Assembly: GCA_020747015.1 (NCBI GenBank)
Contig: JAGTJM010000005.1
Span: forward strand, 620,001-684,000
Reading direction: 5' to 3'
Length of the DNA stretch: 64,000 nucleotides
Origin: Pyrenochaeta sp. MPI-SDFR-AT-0127
Taxonomy: Eukaryota; Ascomycota; Dothideomycetes; Pleosporales; Cucurbitariaceae
Position numbers and translations under genes: made by a program. The notes below the pieces were generated by a model. It saw nothing but the letters and a program-made list of their open reading frames with translations, did not search any database and was not told the origin of the DNA. Position 1 is the first letter of the stretch. Every line of letters begins with the position of its first letter. Below are positions 1 to 11,871 of this stretch, one piece after another.

Positions 1-43
1 CTCCACTGGCTCGGACATTCCTTGTGCGTTGAGCTGGAACAAG

Positions 44-960
44 TTATGCGCGGCTCATGTTGGCTCCCTTCTCGGCTTTCTGGAGACCGCACACCTTCGT
101 GCCGGTGTATTGAATAGCAATAAAGCTAGTGGTATCGTAGGGCTGAAATTGTCCAGTGCGCCCAGACACCTCTTCCTCAGAGTACAGCCTCTCAGTCTGA
201 CTCGATCGACCAAATACATAGGCATTGCCTTTGTACGATTTTACCCGGATCTCACCATTTAAACGATGCTGGCTGAACAGCAAGCTGTTCTCGACGAATT
301 CGCGCTCTGCACTTAATTACTTGTCGTTGTACAGCTGATAGCTCCTGTTGTGAGACATAAACTGGTCACGTAAGTTGCGCACTTGGGCATCCATAACGAG
401 ACCTTCAATGTCGAGAAGTGCGAGGCGAAGTATGGTCATGCACGGGACATTAGAGCAATGAGTCGGTTCTCGATGGTACACATGTCATCGAGGGTGGGTT
501 GATCGGGGTCGTCGAGAGTCCCTGTACTGACTAGTCAATGCTGAATGGGAAGAAGACAACAATGATATCGACTTCGGAGCTATAGTAAAACAAGTTGGCG
601 TTCATGCTCCACGGCTCCGCCTTGGTCCAATTCACAGGGATTTTGTACTTATCTGCATAATTCAACAAATGCTACCTGCTCTTGGAAATATTCGCAGACC
701 TCCGGCAGTATCCAAGGCCGCAATGACTTTGATGCTTCACTGGACTATGTAGAATGCGGGTTCAAAGCGGGCCTGGCCGTTGACTATACCTGAAGCTGTG
801 TGAAACGAATTGGCAGCCTTCTTGCTGTGCAACGCGGGTCTAGGCGAGCGATGGCAGGACGAGCTAATCTGATTCCTAGGAGGTAGCGACTCTGGTACGA
901 GGCATTGCACTGCACGGCCGGATGCAAAGCTCCTCGAAAAACTCTCGTCGTCTGTAGGTC
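44..960 (-). pseudogene. Decayed argininosuccinate synthase (ARG1-like) copy
   Basis: Reading the minus strand in three frames recovers successive pieces of argininosuccinate synthase in the correct order. They are EFFEELC (about 924-944), YQSRYLLGIRLARPAIAR (about 844-897), FEPAFYIVQ then SIKVIA (about 723-770), IPVNWTKAEPWSM (about 602-641), TLDDPDQPTLDDM (about 485-525), TILRLALLDIEGLVMD (about 390-436) and the C-terminal GEIRVKSYKGNAYVFGRSS to FIAIQ (about 110-262). The pieces lie in different frames, so there are several frameshifts. In-frame stops occur at 737-739 (TGA) and 317-319 (TAA). The ATP-binding SGGLDT motif was not found upstream. The intact enzyme joins citrulline and aspartate in arginine synthesis. 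This copy cannot make it, and the functional gene should be elsewhere. The exact left and right borders are uncertain. Confidence 0.85.
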
Positions 961-1427
961 GAGAATTATGTAGCTTGCTCCGGGTCGATTAGTGGTTATA
1001 GTTACATTCAGCCCTGCGGCTGAAAAGATTCTTGAACCAACATGGATGTGACTATGCCAGTCTTCTATCTAGCGAGAACGATCGTGGAGTTGGAGCAAGT
1101 TCCATTTCAGTTATCAAAATTGTTTCATGGCTATGACATACTAGTAAACACTATGCGTTATTCTGCCGCTAAAAGGGAAAATGACTTCCTCTAACCCCTC
1201 CGGCGCCATGCATGCAGAAAGAAAACTCCTCGCCCGAATACAAGAGTTGGTGTAACAGGATATTGACTAGAAGACTATGGACTCCAAAAGAAGCCATCGA
1301 AGAACACTTTCGCAACCCAAACTTTGGATGAAGAACGCCAGACGATGCAGGCTAAGGGTATATACAACATAAAACTTCCATATTCATGTCAACCGCAGAG
1401 ATCAACGCTAGACTCGAAGCACGAGAC
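961..1427. other. Intergenic stretch, no gene seen
   Basis: This lies between the argininosuccinate synthase remnant and the 3' end of the ubiquitin protease gene. Its left part may include the unrecognisable N-terminal third of the remnant. No open frame with recognisable content was found. Confidence 0.5.
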
Positions 1428-4400
1428 CTAGAAAATGCCGCCAGCAACTCTTTCGCGCTCATAGAAGACAATGTAGGCCTTCTCATTCTGTAGTCGGCTA
1501 GTAGGCGCAAGATTTCCCGGATCAAAGTCGGTGATTTTGTCGTCATTGAATGACCGCCAGCAGCTACGCGACTTGTCTTTGACAAAAGCCGTGTAATGGC
1601 CGCTACCCAGGGTCGCACCAATGTGCCAGATGACGGCATAGGCATTGTAGACAAAGGGCCCGTTCATGGTGGGATCTGACTTAACACCAGCCAGTTGCGC
1701 AGACCCGTCATTAGCCTTTTGCGCTACGTACATTTCCTGTTCTGGCAACATTGGGGGCTCGATGAAAGGCCCCATGTCTAGTCCTTGGAGAGGGAAGTGA
1801 ACAGGCGTGCGAACTTTGCGAGCGCTCTCAGTCCGAGACGCACTGAACCGCTTGAAATGGATGACTAGCGTGTCCGGGGCTCGAGTGATTGTTATCTTCT
1901 TGACTGCTTCGCGATCTTTCTTACAGCGAGGACAACGCCAAACTTCATCCCCTGACAGCCGTTCAGCTGCGCAGTATGATCGAAGGCAGTCCCTGACGTC
2001 GCACTGGCCTTCACGAGGTATCTCTACGCTGATACTCCAGAACGCCTCGTAGGTCGTGCTCGTTATGCCACAAGTCTGACAGGTAAGTTGTGATGCATGC
2101 TGCCCGGCGAACATGCCGCCAATGACAGACATATCGCGATGCTGATAACGACCCCATTCAATCTTTGCGGCATACTGACGCGGAAATTGTTCGCGTTGCA
2201 ATTCTTCTTGGTCGGTGAGTGGCTTCAGGGGAGGTTTGTTCCAGGTGATATTGAGGTCTTCGTGCATATAATCCAGCACAAACTCAAGGAACTCCTTGGC
2301 ATCCTGCTGTTCGTCGACGCCCCATTGGGAATTGAAAACGCCGCAGATTCGCTAAGTCGAGTTAACAGTGAGTTCTGAATGATTCTTGGTGCTTACTACT
2401 AACCCTAAATGTGCTCGGACGCACGGAGCTGACATCACCCTTGAAAAGATTGGAGAGGAGCGTTGCGTAGGCTTCAGGTAGGATTCCTTTTGTTCCCTTC
2501 CAGTTGTCACGTTGGAGGTTTTGTTGATATCGCTGGCTTAAAAACAAGTCGGAAAGTAACAAGTGGCCACTCAGGCATTGCACTACCGAGTTCATGTAGC
2601 ATGTAACGCCGAAGTTGAGTAACCCAGTCTTGTGCATCCGGACATTGCTGTAGCGTGGCTGAGAGAGGAAAACTGGGGGTTGGCTGAGGCGTCCTTGTGC
2701 CGTAACTTGACGTTCATGGACGCCGCTGTAACTGACGCGGGGTACAGACGGAGCAGGTCGTGAAGGCGCCGCTGGGATAGTTGGCGCAATATACTGATTC
2801 GTAACAGGAGGCTTCGACGACGGGTACATCATTGACTGCTCGGCTTCAACGTCAGGATAACGTCGCAAAAACTCTTCGGTCGAGCGGTAGAAGGGCGAAG
2901 TCGCCTCATCCTCTTCTTCAATATCCGCAGTTGGTAAGTCAACAGCAGCTCTCCCTTTCCGAGCTTCCTCTAGTAGCTTTTGTTCTGCTTCAGGATCCAT
3001 TGGAACATACTCTCTTCGTCGTCGTCTCTCCAAATTCGACCTCGCAATTTGGCTTGCAGCGGCCGATCGTCGAACGATGCGAGTTTTGCTCTGTCCGCCA
3101 GCTACTAGAGCTGCTGTTGTCGACATTTTCAACGCCTGCGATCCTACCAGATCTACCCACGCATCAAGACCGCCCTTTAGAAGGACTGGCGGGCGCTTCA
3201 AAGGCTTCTCCACATTGAACTCTTGTAATGTGTCGAACAAGCGCTTAAGTGCAACTTCGCGCTCAGTCCGCTTGTGCCTTTGAAGAAAGTCGATGTCCCT
3301 TGTCGATTCATCGTAATAGACTACCACATCGTACTGGTTTCGCCTATCAAATATATCCTGCTCTTCATCTGGCGATATCACTAGTCGCTCGAGTAGCTGC
3401 TCAGCAGAGTCTCCGTCTTGCAGTGTCGACGGCTCTACGCAGATGATGTTGCGCACAAAGACGTGGCCAGCGTCAAAATCTGCTCGATCTCGAACGTCGA
3501 TAAGAAGAACATTATACATGCGGAAATAGTCGTAGAGCTTGCTGGCGTCAATCTCCAGTTCGACCGACTGACTGATTGACTTTGTCCTCCCAGCAGCGTC
3601 GCGGAGGGGCTGCTGAGCTGGAAAGTAGGAGTCCGGGGCACCGTTTACATTTGGAGCATGGCTCGAGCTGCTAGACGCGGCCAAAGAGTTGCTTCGCCCT
3701 CCAGTGCCGTTCATGCTCCTTGGCGTGCTTCGCGGCGGGTTAATGCTTGCGGGCATGGAGATGTTGCGGGCCGGACTGTAGGTGGGGCTTGGCTCCTTGG
3801 GAAGTGAAGCAGCAAGTTGTGTATTTAGGGGCAGTTTTGGCAATGAGGATAAAGGCATGCCGCGTGGGCCCAACGGTCGAACCGAGGATTGATAATCGGC
3901 TGGAGATGGCATCTTGACTGAGAAATCTTGACTTGAGCGCGCAGAAGCCGTGTCGACGGGCGGGGTAAATCCTCGAAGGTTTGCGAATCGTTGAGCGAGA
4001 TCATTGGCTCCACTTACAGAAGATACGCTCTGATGGAGCGCTCGACCATGGAGGGATTGTGGTTTTGGCTGCACAGGCGGCTTTCGCCGTGCAGGATCTA
4101 CAGGGCCAGCGGAGAGAGCTTGGGCAGTAGGCGCCGTAGTCGGTACGTCGGGTAGCATTAATTCATCATTCCGTTTGGGTAGAGTCGGGCCGTTGCGGGC
4201 GTCTGGCCGTGCCGATGATACTGAAGATGTGGATCTGTGGTGGCCGCCGTTCCGCAAATTGTCATTTTTGATAATGTCCTTGATGCGCACAAATCTCTCT
4301 TCACTGGACTTGATCTCTTTCAGGAGCATGCGAAAGTCGCGGTGCGTCTGGCTCCGACTATTCTCGATCCTCTCGTAGTAGTCAGGGTGTCGAGGTATGA

Positions 4401-4804
4401 GATCGACGACGATTTGGTAGGCAACGAGGTAGGCCCAATACGCGCCGGCCATGGGAGAGCGATTGGCAAGCAGTCCTTTGGCCGAGCTAAAGTGAGTCCT
4501 GCCCTGGTCGAGCAGAAGCTTGATCTATGCACCGTTAGCAGACGTCGTGCTTGGGCGCACTGTTGCCGGGTACCGAGTGGTGTCGAAGCGACTCGGCCGT
4601 TTCTGAGGCAGAAGCAACAATCTCAGCAATGGGTGGATATGGGCCCCCGGGGCCTCCAGGGCCTCGAGACTCGCCTGCGCCATCGTTGCCTCTCCAAGCA
4701 TCGGTGCCATTTGTGTAGCCATTCATGGCGGACGTGGAAGGTGGTCCTGGGGGTGGTAGAGGAGGAGGAGGAGGGGGAGCAGCACCAGCAGCACCAGCAC
4801 TCAT
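1428..4804 (-). CDS. DOA4: Ubiquitin carboxyl-terminal hydrolase, Doa4/Ubp4 type with rhodanese domain
   Basis: Three exons, 4574-4804, 2404-4524 and 1428-2351, give 1091 residues; the introns are 49 and 52 nt with GCTAAC and GTTAACT branch-like sites. Residues 1-77 are proline- and glycine-rich. Residues 78-165 look like the helical USP8-dimerisation/MIT-like domain. A rhodanese-like domain spans about 404-541 and seems to lack the catalytic cysteine. The USP catalytic domain runs from about 708 to the end, with Cys719 in NFGVTCYMNS (the upstream Asn of the oxyanion hole is present), two CxxC pairs (CQTC, CPRC) and catalytic His1036 in GSGHYTAF. Doa4-type enzymes remove ubiquitin from cargo at the endosome during ESCRT sorting and recycle it. 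It is divergently transcribed from VPS27, whose product acts in the same pathway. The family assignment is firm; the Doa4 versus Ubp5 orthology is inferred. Confidence 0.9.
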
Positions 4805-5386
4805 ACTCGCACTCTAGATGTCAGAGGGGTCGTGCATGTTCGGATCGAAAGGCAGGAGGCGAGAGAGCTGGTAGCGGGTGCGTAATCCGAGACGTGGGTA
4901 AGTGGCAGTGTTATGCCATGTGCGGGGGATTTTGCAGCAGCTTGGTGGGCGAGCGACTGGCGGGCAGCGAGTCGAGAGGGGTGGTGTGCGAGGGCGTGTG
5001 AGGGCGTGTGAGGGCAGGTGAGGGTGGGTGGAGCTGCTGTGCAAAGGAGTGGTTTGGTGGACTGGACTGGACGGGCGTTGCAGGCGAAAGGTTGGCCTGG
5101 GGTGATGAGCAGGGGTTCAAGCATGCGGGATGCGGCTCGTGTGGGCGTCTCCGCCACTCGTCATCATCGGCCAAGGCCTGCGCCTCGCGGAGAGAGATAG
5201 AGAGAGAGAGAGCTGCCTACCAACTATCCTAGCACTCGTCGCCAGGTTCACGCCCACGCCCACACCACTACTCACATACACACAAGGGAGCCGTCACCAG
5301 ACTCGACCCTCTTGGTCCAGCCACTCGGCAACACGTAGCAAACAAAAGCCCAACAAGGGCCCTACGAAGTCCAAGTTGCGCACAGC
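4805..5386. promoter_or_regulatory. Divergent promoter region of DOA4-like and VPS27 genes
   Basis: The 582 bases between the two start codons must hold both promoters. They contain a 10-bp unit GAGGGCGTGT repeated imperfectly about four times (4989-5029) and a GA-rich run (5190-5212). No clear TATA box was seen. Confidence 0.6.
4989..5029. repeat. Imperfect 10-bp tandem repeat, GAGGGCGTGT-like
   Basis: About four G-rich copies lie in tandem in the divergent promoter. The strand is strongly GT/GA biased, so a short G-rich secondary structure is possible but untested. Confidence 0.7.
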
Positions 5387-7928
5387 ATGGCGGGCTGGTT
5401 CGGGTCTTCATCCACGGGCGCGCTCGACGAGCAGATTGAGCGCGCCACCTCGTCGAGTTTGTACGGGACAATACCATGCCTCTCCTGGCTCTGTGAGTGT
5501 CTGGCTGCTGATGTTGTGCAGAGAGGACATGCCGCTCAACCTCGAGATATCCGATGTGATTCGATCCAAGACAGTGCAGCCTAAAGATGCCATGCGAGCC
5601 CTGAAGCGCAGGATAGGGCACAAGAACCCAAACGTCCAGCTTGCGGCCCTCAACGTAAGCATGCCGTGGCTGCTGTTCTGCTCCAGCAGCACTTTGCTGA
5701 TGCGTCTCCCCCCATAGCTCACCGACACGTGCGTCAAGAATGGCGGCGCCCACTTCATCCAAGAGATAGCTTCGCGCGAGTTCCTCGACAACATGACGTC
5801 GCTGCTGAAAGCACCGCCAACCGTGGCGCCCAACGCCGATGTCAAGAACAAGATGCTCGAGCTCATCCAGTCGTGGGCCACTGCAGCAGAGGGCCGCCTC
5901 ACCCTGAGCTACATCAACGACGTCTATCGCAGCCTCCAGCGAGAAGGCTATCAGTTCCCGCCCAAAGAGCACATTGCCAGTAGCATGCTCGACAGCAGCG
6001 CAGTGGGTCCATTCTTCTCCTCGCCAACTGTACCTGCACGCTAACACAACCTCCACGCAGCCCCCAGAATGGTCCGATTCCGATGTCTGCATGCGATGCC
6101 GCACTCCCTTCACCTTCACCAACCGCAAGCATCACTGTCGCAACTGTGGCAATGTCTTCTGCGGCGCTTGTTCGAGCAAGAGCATCCCACTCCCCCATCT
6201 CGGCATCCTGGAACCCGTGCGTGTCGACGACGGCTGCCACACGAAGCTGACAGACAAATCCCGAGGCGTCCCTGTGCCGAGGGGGTTTGATGCCGTGAAG
6301 CCACAGAAGACACTATACCAAGGCTCCATGGAGCCCCGCAGCGCACGTGTAGAGGATAGCTTCGACGCCGACTTGAAGCGCGCGCTTGAGATGAGCCTAG
6401 AAGACGCAAAGGGCAATGCCTCGTCAGGCTTTGTGCCGCAGTCTCAGCTGCAGTCGCAGTCGAAGCCTTCAAATGCAACGGCAAAGAAGGAGCCCGAAGA
6501 AGAGGAAGATGCCGATCTTGCTGCTGCCATTGCAGCTTCCCTCGCAGACATGGAGGAACAGAAGAAGAAATACGCCGCCACTTTCAAGCAACAGACTGCC
6601 AATGCAAATGGGACATCACCGTTCATCGCACCTAAGAACGATTACGAGCTCACGCCCGTTGAGGCGGAAAATATCAATTTGTTCTCCACTCTGGTGGACC
6701 GGCTACAACATCAGCCTCCTGGTACCATTTTGCGTGAGCCCCAAATCCAAGAGCTGTACGAGAGCATTGGTAAATTGAGACCGAAACTCGCACGAACCTA
6801 TGGCGAGACAATGAGCAAGCATGGTGAGCCGATTCGCTGCATGCTACCATATCATCGCTAACTTGCATAGATACCCTACTCGACCTCCATGCCAAGCTGT
6901 CCACGGTCGTTCGATACTACGATCGAATGCTTGAGGAAAGATTATCCAGTACATATAACCAGGCGAATGCAATGTACGGTCTTCCTGCTCCTACTCAACG
7001 GCCCGCGTCCAACCTCTATCCCAACATACACTCTGGTGCACCAGACGGCGCAGCTGGTGAAACATACTACACCAGCAATACAGCTTCGTCAGACCCTTAT
7101 GGAAGACCCCAGTCCTACTACGGAGGTAGTCATCAGTCAGCGCCACAACAGCCATTTGCCCAATATGAAAAGCGAGCAGCTGCACCACTGCAATCATACG
7201 CGCCATCAAATGATCAATACTCACATCAGAACCAGCAACAGCCAACACAACCTTACCCAAACCTTGGCTCCTATAGTGGTGGGACAGCACCACAACAGCA
7301 ATCACCTAGCACCACCTATCAAAAGTCCGCATCACCACAGCTTCAGCGCACCGTGTCCCATCAACAATATCCTCCGCAACCTTCCTCGGCCTATCCACCA
7401 CAAGCACCTCCGTCGACTGCTTCAGATGCAGAGAGCGCCAACTTTTACTACGGTGACAACAACGCAGTGCAGCCTTCCCAGCCACCCATACAGCGTACGC
7501 AGAGTTTCGCGTCCCAACCAACACAACAAGCGGCACCTCCTTCACCACAAGCATATAATCGCGCGCCTCCCCAACAGACTCCTCTGTCGCCACCTGCCCA
7601 ACCTACCGGCGCATGGCAGAACCCTCCATATCCGAGGCAGGACCATCCACCAACATGGCAGCAGCCAGATCAAAATCAAAATACACAACAGCAGACTGCT
7701 CCACCTCATCAGCAACCGCAGCAAGCCCAGTCACAGCAACCCGGGCCTCCACAGCAACAATACTGGCAACAACAGCAACAAGCGCCGCAACAGCAGCAAA
7801 GTTCCGCTTGGCAGCCAGCACCATATGCAACAGGTGGGTATGGACCGGAGAGTTTCCCATCTGCGCCGCAGAATCAACTACCCGTACAACAACAGAAAGT
7901 TGTCGACGAGCCGCTGATTGATCTGTAA
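5387..7928 (+). CDS. VPS27: Vps27, ESCRT-0 subunit (VHS, FYVE, two UIMs, clathrin box)
   Basis: Five exons, 5387-5460, 5522-5654, 5718-6002, 6061-6823 and 6871-7928, give 770 residues. A VHS domain covers about 12-150. A FYVE zinc finger covers about 168-230, with WSDSD, RKHHCR and CxxC pairs. Two ubiquitin-interacting motifs lie near 266-281 (DADLKRALEMSLED) and 313-330 (DADLAAAIAASLAD). A long Q/P-rich disordered tail ends in PLIDL, a clathrin-box-like motif. Vps27 with Hse1 recruits ubiquitinated cargo at PI3P-positive endosomes and starts multivesicular-body sorting. Oddly, the FYVE position that normally reads RVCxxC reads RVDDGC, so one zinc ligand (residue 220) is Asp. The neighbouring DOA4-like gene acts late in the same pathway. 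Confidence 0.93.
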
Positions 7929-7995
7929 TCTATTTTGTCGGGGTCGCATGGGGGAGGCTCACCAAGGTAGCAGAAATGGGGCATGCGAGCCAGAA

Positions 7996-8037
<42 letters not shown>

Positions 8038-8903
8038 GGAAGGATGTGAAAACTTACAAATACATCCGTGGCCCTCTGGCGTAGAACTCGCTGCCTAGCG
8101 GAAAGTCTGAAGCAGAACTGGTGGTGTTGATACAGTCCAGCAGTCCATAAGCAGGCGATAAAGTTGCGACTGTAGACCTAAAAAATAATACTTCTATTCG
8201 CCGTCCTGGTGATGTCTTCATCTCAACACTCCAATATTCTCAACGCGTGGATAATGAAGCCGACTACTGATCAAGCATATGAATATTCCGATTCCCTGTT
8301 TCTATACATAATAAACCAATCCGGCCTATCTATCAAGTACTGTAAACAATCCGACTCCCGCTTCCAGCAGCAGATCGAACTTTCTGTAGAATATGCAGAT
8401 GAACATGTCCAAATGAAGCGCAAAGTACAATCCTCAAGCTCGTCAACAAGCGCAAGCGAGGGTTTGGGTATAAGAGAAAAAGAACATGTAGTTTGAAGTG
8501 AAGAGATGATATGTGCCGCCATGGCCTGCGATTAATAGTAACAAACGACACCTAGAACCCCAAACATGCTATGAGCACTTGATCCGTCGAAACGCCATAT
8601 TTTAAGTTGTTGTCCGTTTGCAAAATCCTCGGTTGGCGCAATGTAGCTTAAAATTATGTAGAGGCCGTAATATATGATCTGTCGTAATAAGATTTGCCAA
8701 AGTTTGCGGTACTGGTCGAAAAAGAGCGAACCTCGTTCTTGAAATGTAAGTTTTGCTACTCTGTGATAGTGAAGCCACCAGAGATATAGCGGTGTCGGAT
8801 TTCACAAGGGGGGGGGCGCTTAAGACGGGCAACCTTTGCTCATCGAGGTCTGGTCCGATGATGCGAACAAGGGCTTGATGCATGTCCAAAGGCTGACTTG
8901 AGT
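7929..8903. other. Intergenic, convergent 3' regions, no gene seen
   Basis: The region holds the 3' ends of VPS27 and the glycosyltransferase gene, a GA microsatellite at 7999-8040 and a nine-G run near 8811. Short open frames here have no recognisable content. Confidence 0.6.
7999..8040. repeat. (GA)n microsatellite
   Basis: About fifteen uninterrupted GA units are followed by an impure GAGG tail, just downstream of the VPS27 stop codon. Confidence 0.95.
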
Positions 8904-11003
8904 TCATACGAACTCAGGCCAATGATTGTACGGCATCAGACTGGGGCCTGTCCACTTCTCGCCATAAGGGTTTGTACGCTCGCCAGCAAAGAAGCCGTCA
9001 TGAGCATGTTCAAGAACTGAAATCCATGAGGAAGGTTCTGGATGTTTGAGCCACTACGACGTTGTGTTAGCTTCTACTTGTCCGTTGGTTGTGTCATTAC
9101 GGGCATCATCCACACGACTAGATTACGCTAATCTCGACCTAGCGCCGACAGAGTGTACGATGGAAAGCAGACAGAAGTCTCAACAATGGGGATGCAATGA
9201 ACATAGGCCGGATATGCTGGTTGAGATGACTAAGCTTACCTGATTATGGATGTGGTAGGTCCAGGACCCTTTGAAGAAGTTCTCAAGCGTGCGGTTGTTA
9301 GGAGGGAATTTGTCTTCGGTGAGAATGTAGTCGGAGACAACGCCAGCCTTGCGAAGTTGGACTTCCTCGTCAAGAGTTGCTTGGAATGAGTCGGCATGCG
9401 CCGCCTTGTCATTGGTCTTGGACGATGGCGCGGCTGCGGAGATAGCCACATTGTCATCGTGTTCGTGCCCGCGCTTGTTTTCTGAAGCGTCGATACGCCT
9501 CTTGAGCTCCTTGCTCTGTGCTTCCGCTAGATTGACAGCCTCAAGTTGTGGGCCAGTGTAGCTCTCCCACTCATCTCTGATTGCGCCCGTCTTGCCTTTG
9601 AAAACTGCACCATAGTCTCGCAGACAGGGTACGGTGCATCGCCCTTCGCGGTCCCAGTTGAACTCTGTCCAGATGGGATCAAAGGCAGCAGTCTCAAACA
9701 TGAGAAACTCTTGGTCGCGTCCGTCCTTCCATGCCATGCGGCCCAAAACGCGGGGATGGAAATTGACGCCCATGCGAATGCCGCCGTAGAGTAGGTAGGA
9801 GGAGAGCGACGAATTTGCCGAGAGCGACATGATGGCTGTGTTATAGTCGCCAGGGTGGGGGTGTGCGCCCCATCGCTCGGCAAAAGCATGCTCCTTGGGC
9901 AACAGTAACGGTCTCATATCCCTGAGCATGAGCACGTCCATGTCAAAATAGGCGCCACCATAAATGTGCAAAACGATGAACCGGACAGCATCTGATACGG
10001 CCACAGGAAGGAAAGTCATTTGCTTGGGAGTCAGGACGAGCCACTGTTGGCCATGCTTGTCTTCGACAATGTTTTCGGCTACGGCTTTCTCGCCCTTTGC
10101 ATCAGGTGCTCCAGGCTTACTGTAGTAGTCGAAACCATTCTTGTCTTCGTCATCTGTAGCGAGCGGAATGCGACTGGGGAAATTCCATGCCTTGACGACA
10201 ATGTCACCGCGCTCAACTAAGTGAAGAAAGCGAGCAAAGAGGGCGTCCTTGTTCAACATGTTGTAAACAGCGTTGGGGTTGCGGTCGCTGTCAAGCCAGA
10301 GCCAGAGGCGCGAACATGCGAGATTTTGGGTGTACAAATAGCTCTTGATGAAGACCTCGACTCGCCAGGTTGCAGGGCCAGTCCAGTAAACGTGGTATGG
10401 GATGATGGGGCCAGGACAAGTGCCGATGCTCGAGCCATTTGCTGCGACCGCGTCTGCGAGGGAGACATAGGTCTTGAGAGTTTTACCGTGGCCGTCAGCA
10501 TCGATGTAGTCGGCCGTCCGGGGGTCCTGGGCACTTGCTCGCTCAGCAGCTGCTGGCAAATGGTAGTAGCGGTCTTGCTCTTCGGCAAAGAACTTCAAGC
10601 AGTCAAACGGCTTCCTCATCTTCTCCAACCCAGCGTACGTGCCTCTGCATTCTTCCACCAACATGTGCATGTCCGCCTCGGTGTCAACATGGGGGCGAGG
10701 CCCCATGTAGTCGTCTCTGTTCTTGACAGCGGTGACAGGGCGATTGAAGACATTGGCGTGTGGATTGATGGTGACTGTCTTGGAGGTGCCAGCAAACTTG
10801 ACCTGGACGCCTGACTTTGTCGTCTTGACCAACTCGGTTGGGCCTGTTTTGTCCAGGAAAGCAGGAATGCCCAGCTTCCCCTTGGCAGCGCTGGGGTCGC
10901 TCACCAGGTTGATGATGCCAAATATGGTTGCGTACAGCAGGGCAGCCAGCACCAAATTCTTCAGCAGTGTGGCGATTGCCCTCAGCTTGGATCCTTCTAC
11001 CAT
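8904..11003 (-). CDS. Type II membrane glycosyltransferase with DXD motif (GT32-like)
   Basis: Two exons, 9240-11003 and 8904-9053, are separated by a 186-nt intron (donor GTAAGC, acceptor TAG) and give 637 residues. A single membrane anchor lies at about 13-32 after a short N-terminal tail, followed by a lumenal domain, which is the topology of Golgi transferases. The sugar-binding signature is GGAYFDMDVLML, with DMD at 354-356, as in the Och1/GT32 DXD family. The family uses nucleotide sugars and a metal ion coordinated by the DXD motif. The donor and acceptor cannot be told from sequence. The C-terminal exon, WLKHPEP to NHWPEFV, reads naturally on from HNQ. Confidence 0.85.
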
Positions 11004-11871
11004 TTTCCGATGGGCTCACGGGACGAGACCCGTAGCTACTTGGTCACGAAGACTACCGAAGGGAAGCCAGTATTACGGTTCTGGCTTCTGGTTCGAGACC
11101 AAGGCTGCGTGGCGGTCGGGGGAAGATGGCGGGCGGCGAAATGGGAGGCGGCGACCAAAGATGAGCACAGGCGCAGCACGTCGTTGGTATATTGCGGTCG
11201 CAGGAGAGAAGGTGTAAAAGGCGTCGTCCCGTCCAAGGTGGGAATGACGGGGTATTATAGGGTGCTATTGGGCCAGGTGAGCAAGCGTATGCATTAAGGC
11301 GGCCCCAGAGGTGCTTGAGAGTGTGTGTGTGCGGTGGACCGGTGTACGAGGCAGTGCTGGGTTCGAAGGAGCGGGCAGTGGGGGCTGGTTGATCAAGAGG
11401 CACAGCACCACGGCTAGAGCAGAAGCGGGGAGAGGGCCTCGCGCTGGGGTCAAGGAAAGACAGGAAAAACCGCAGAGAAGAAACGACGTAGGGAGTGGAG
11501 CGGCGTGGGAATGGAAATCAGGCTTGCGGGAGCAGAGCGCCCATGGCAGCCAAATGTGGGTTGGGGGAGTCGAGGGCCCCCAGGGCTAATTTGTTGGCCC
11601 GCGCGCGCCGCTGGCTGCCCCGAGCATCTTCCCCTGAGCCTCATTGTGCCTCGCTGTGCCGTACCACACGCAAAACTGGCTGTTAGCTGTCCGACTTTGT
11701 TTGTCTGGCAATCCATGCGGCGTCAACCCGTTTCATTGCACTAGGAAGACCCGTGTGCGCCCTGCCGCCTGGTCGACTCGGCTCCGTCTAACGGTCACTA
11801 CACTACACTTCCCTATCACCACCACAACCACCCCCTCCTCATCACCAGTGTCCCTCGCATGCACGGTATCG
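11004..11871. promoter_or_regulatory. Divergent promoter between glycosyltransferase and hydrolase-like genes
   Basis: The 868 bases lie between two divergent start codons. Open frames here have no coding character that I recognise. No specific binding site is assigned. Confidence 0.45.

Noticed and set aside
44..283. A 79-codon open frame on the minus strand as a small independent gene
   Set aside because: It is the C-terminal block of the decayed argininosuccinate synthase, which continues upstream across a stop codon and frameshifts.
4237..5001. A 254-codon plus-strand frame antisense to the ubiquitin protease
   Set aside because: It overlaps well-supported DOA4-like coding sequence and its composition follows from the reverse of the Pro-rich exon.
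5268..6128. A 286-codon minus-strand frame opposite VPS27
   Set aside because: It overlaps VHS-domain exons and their introns and carries no domain.
6889..7917. A 342-codon frame overlapping the Vps27 tail
   Set aside because: It is the shifted reading of the Q/P-rich Vps27 C-terminus, giving His/Asn-rich sequence.
8209..8496. A plus-strand 95-codon frame as a small gene
   Set aside because: No recognisable motif or splice context; it lies in the convergent 3' spacer, and an overlapping frame exists on the other strand.
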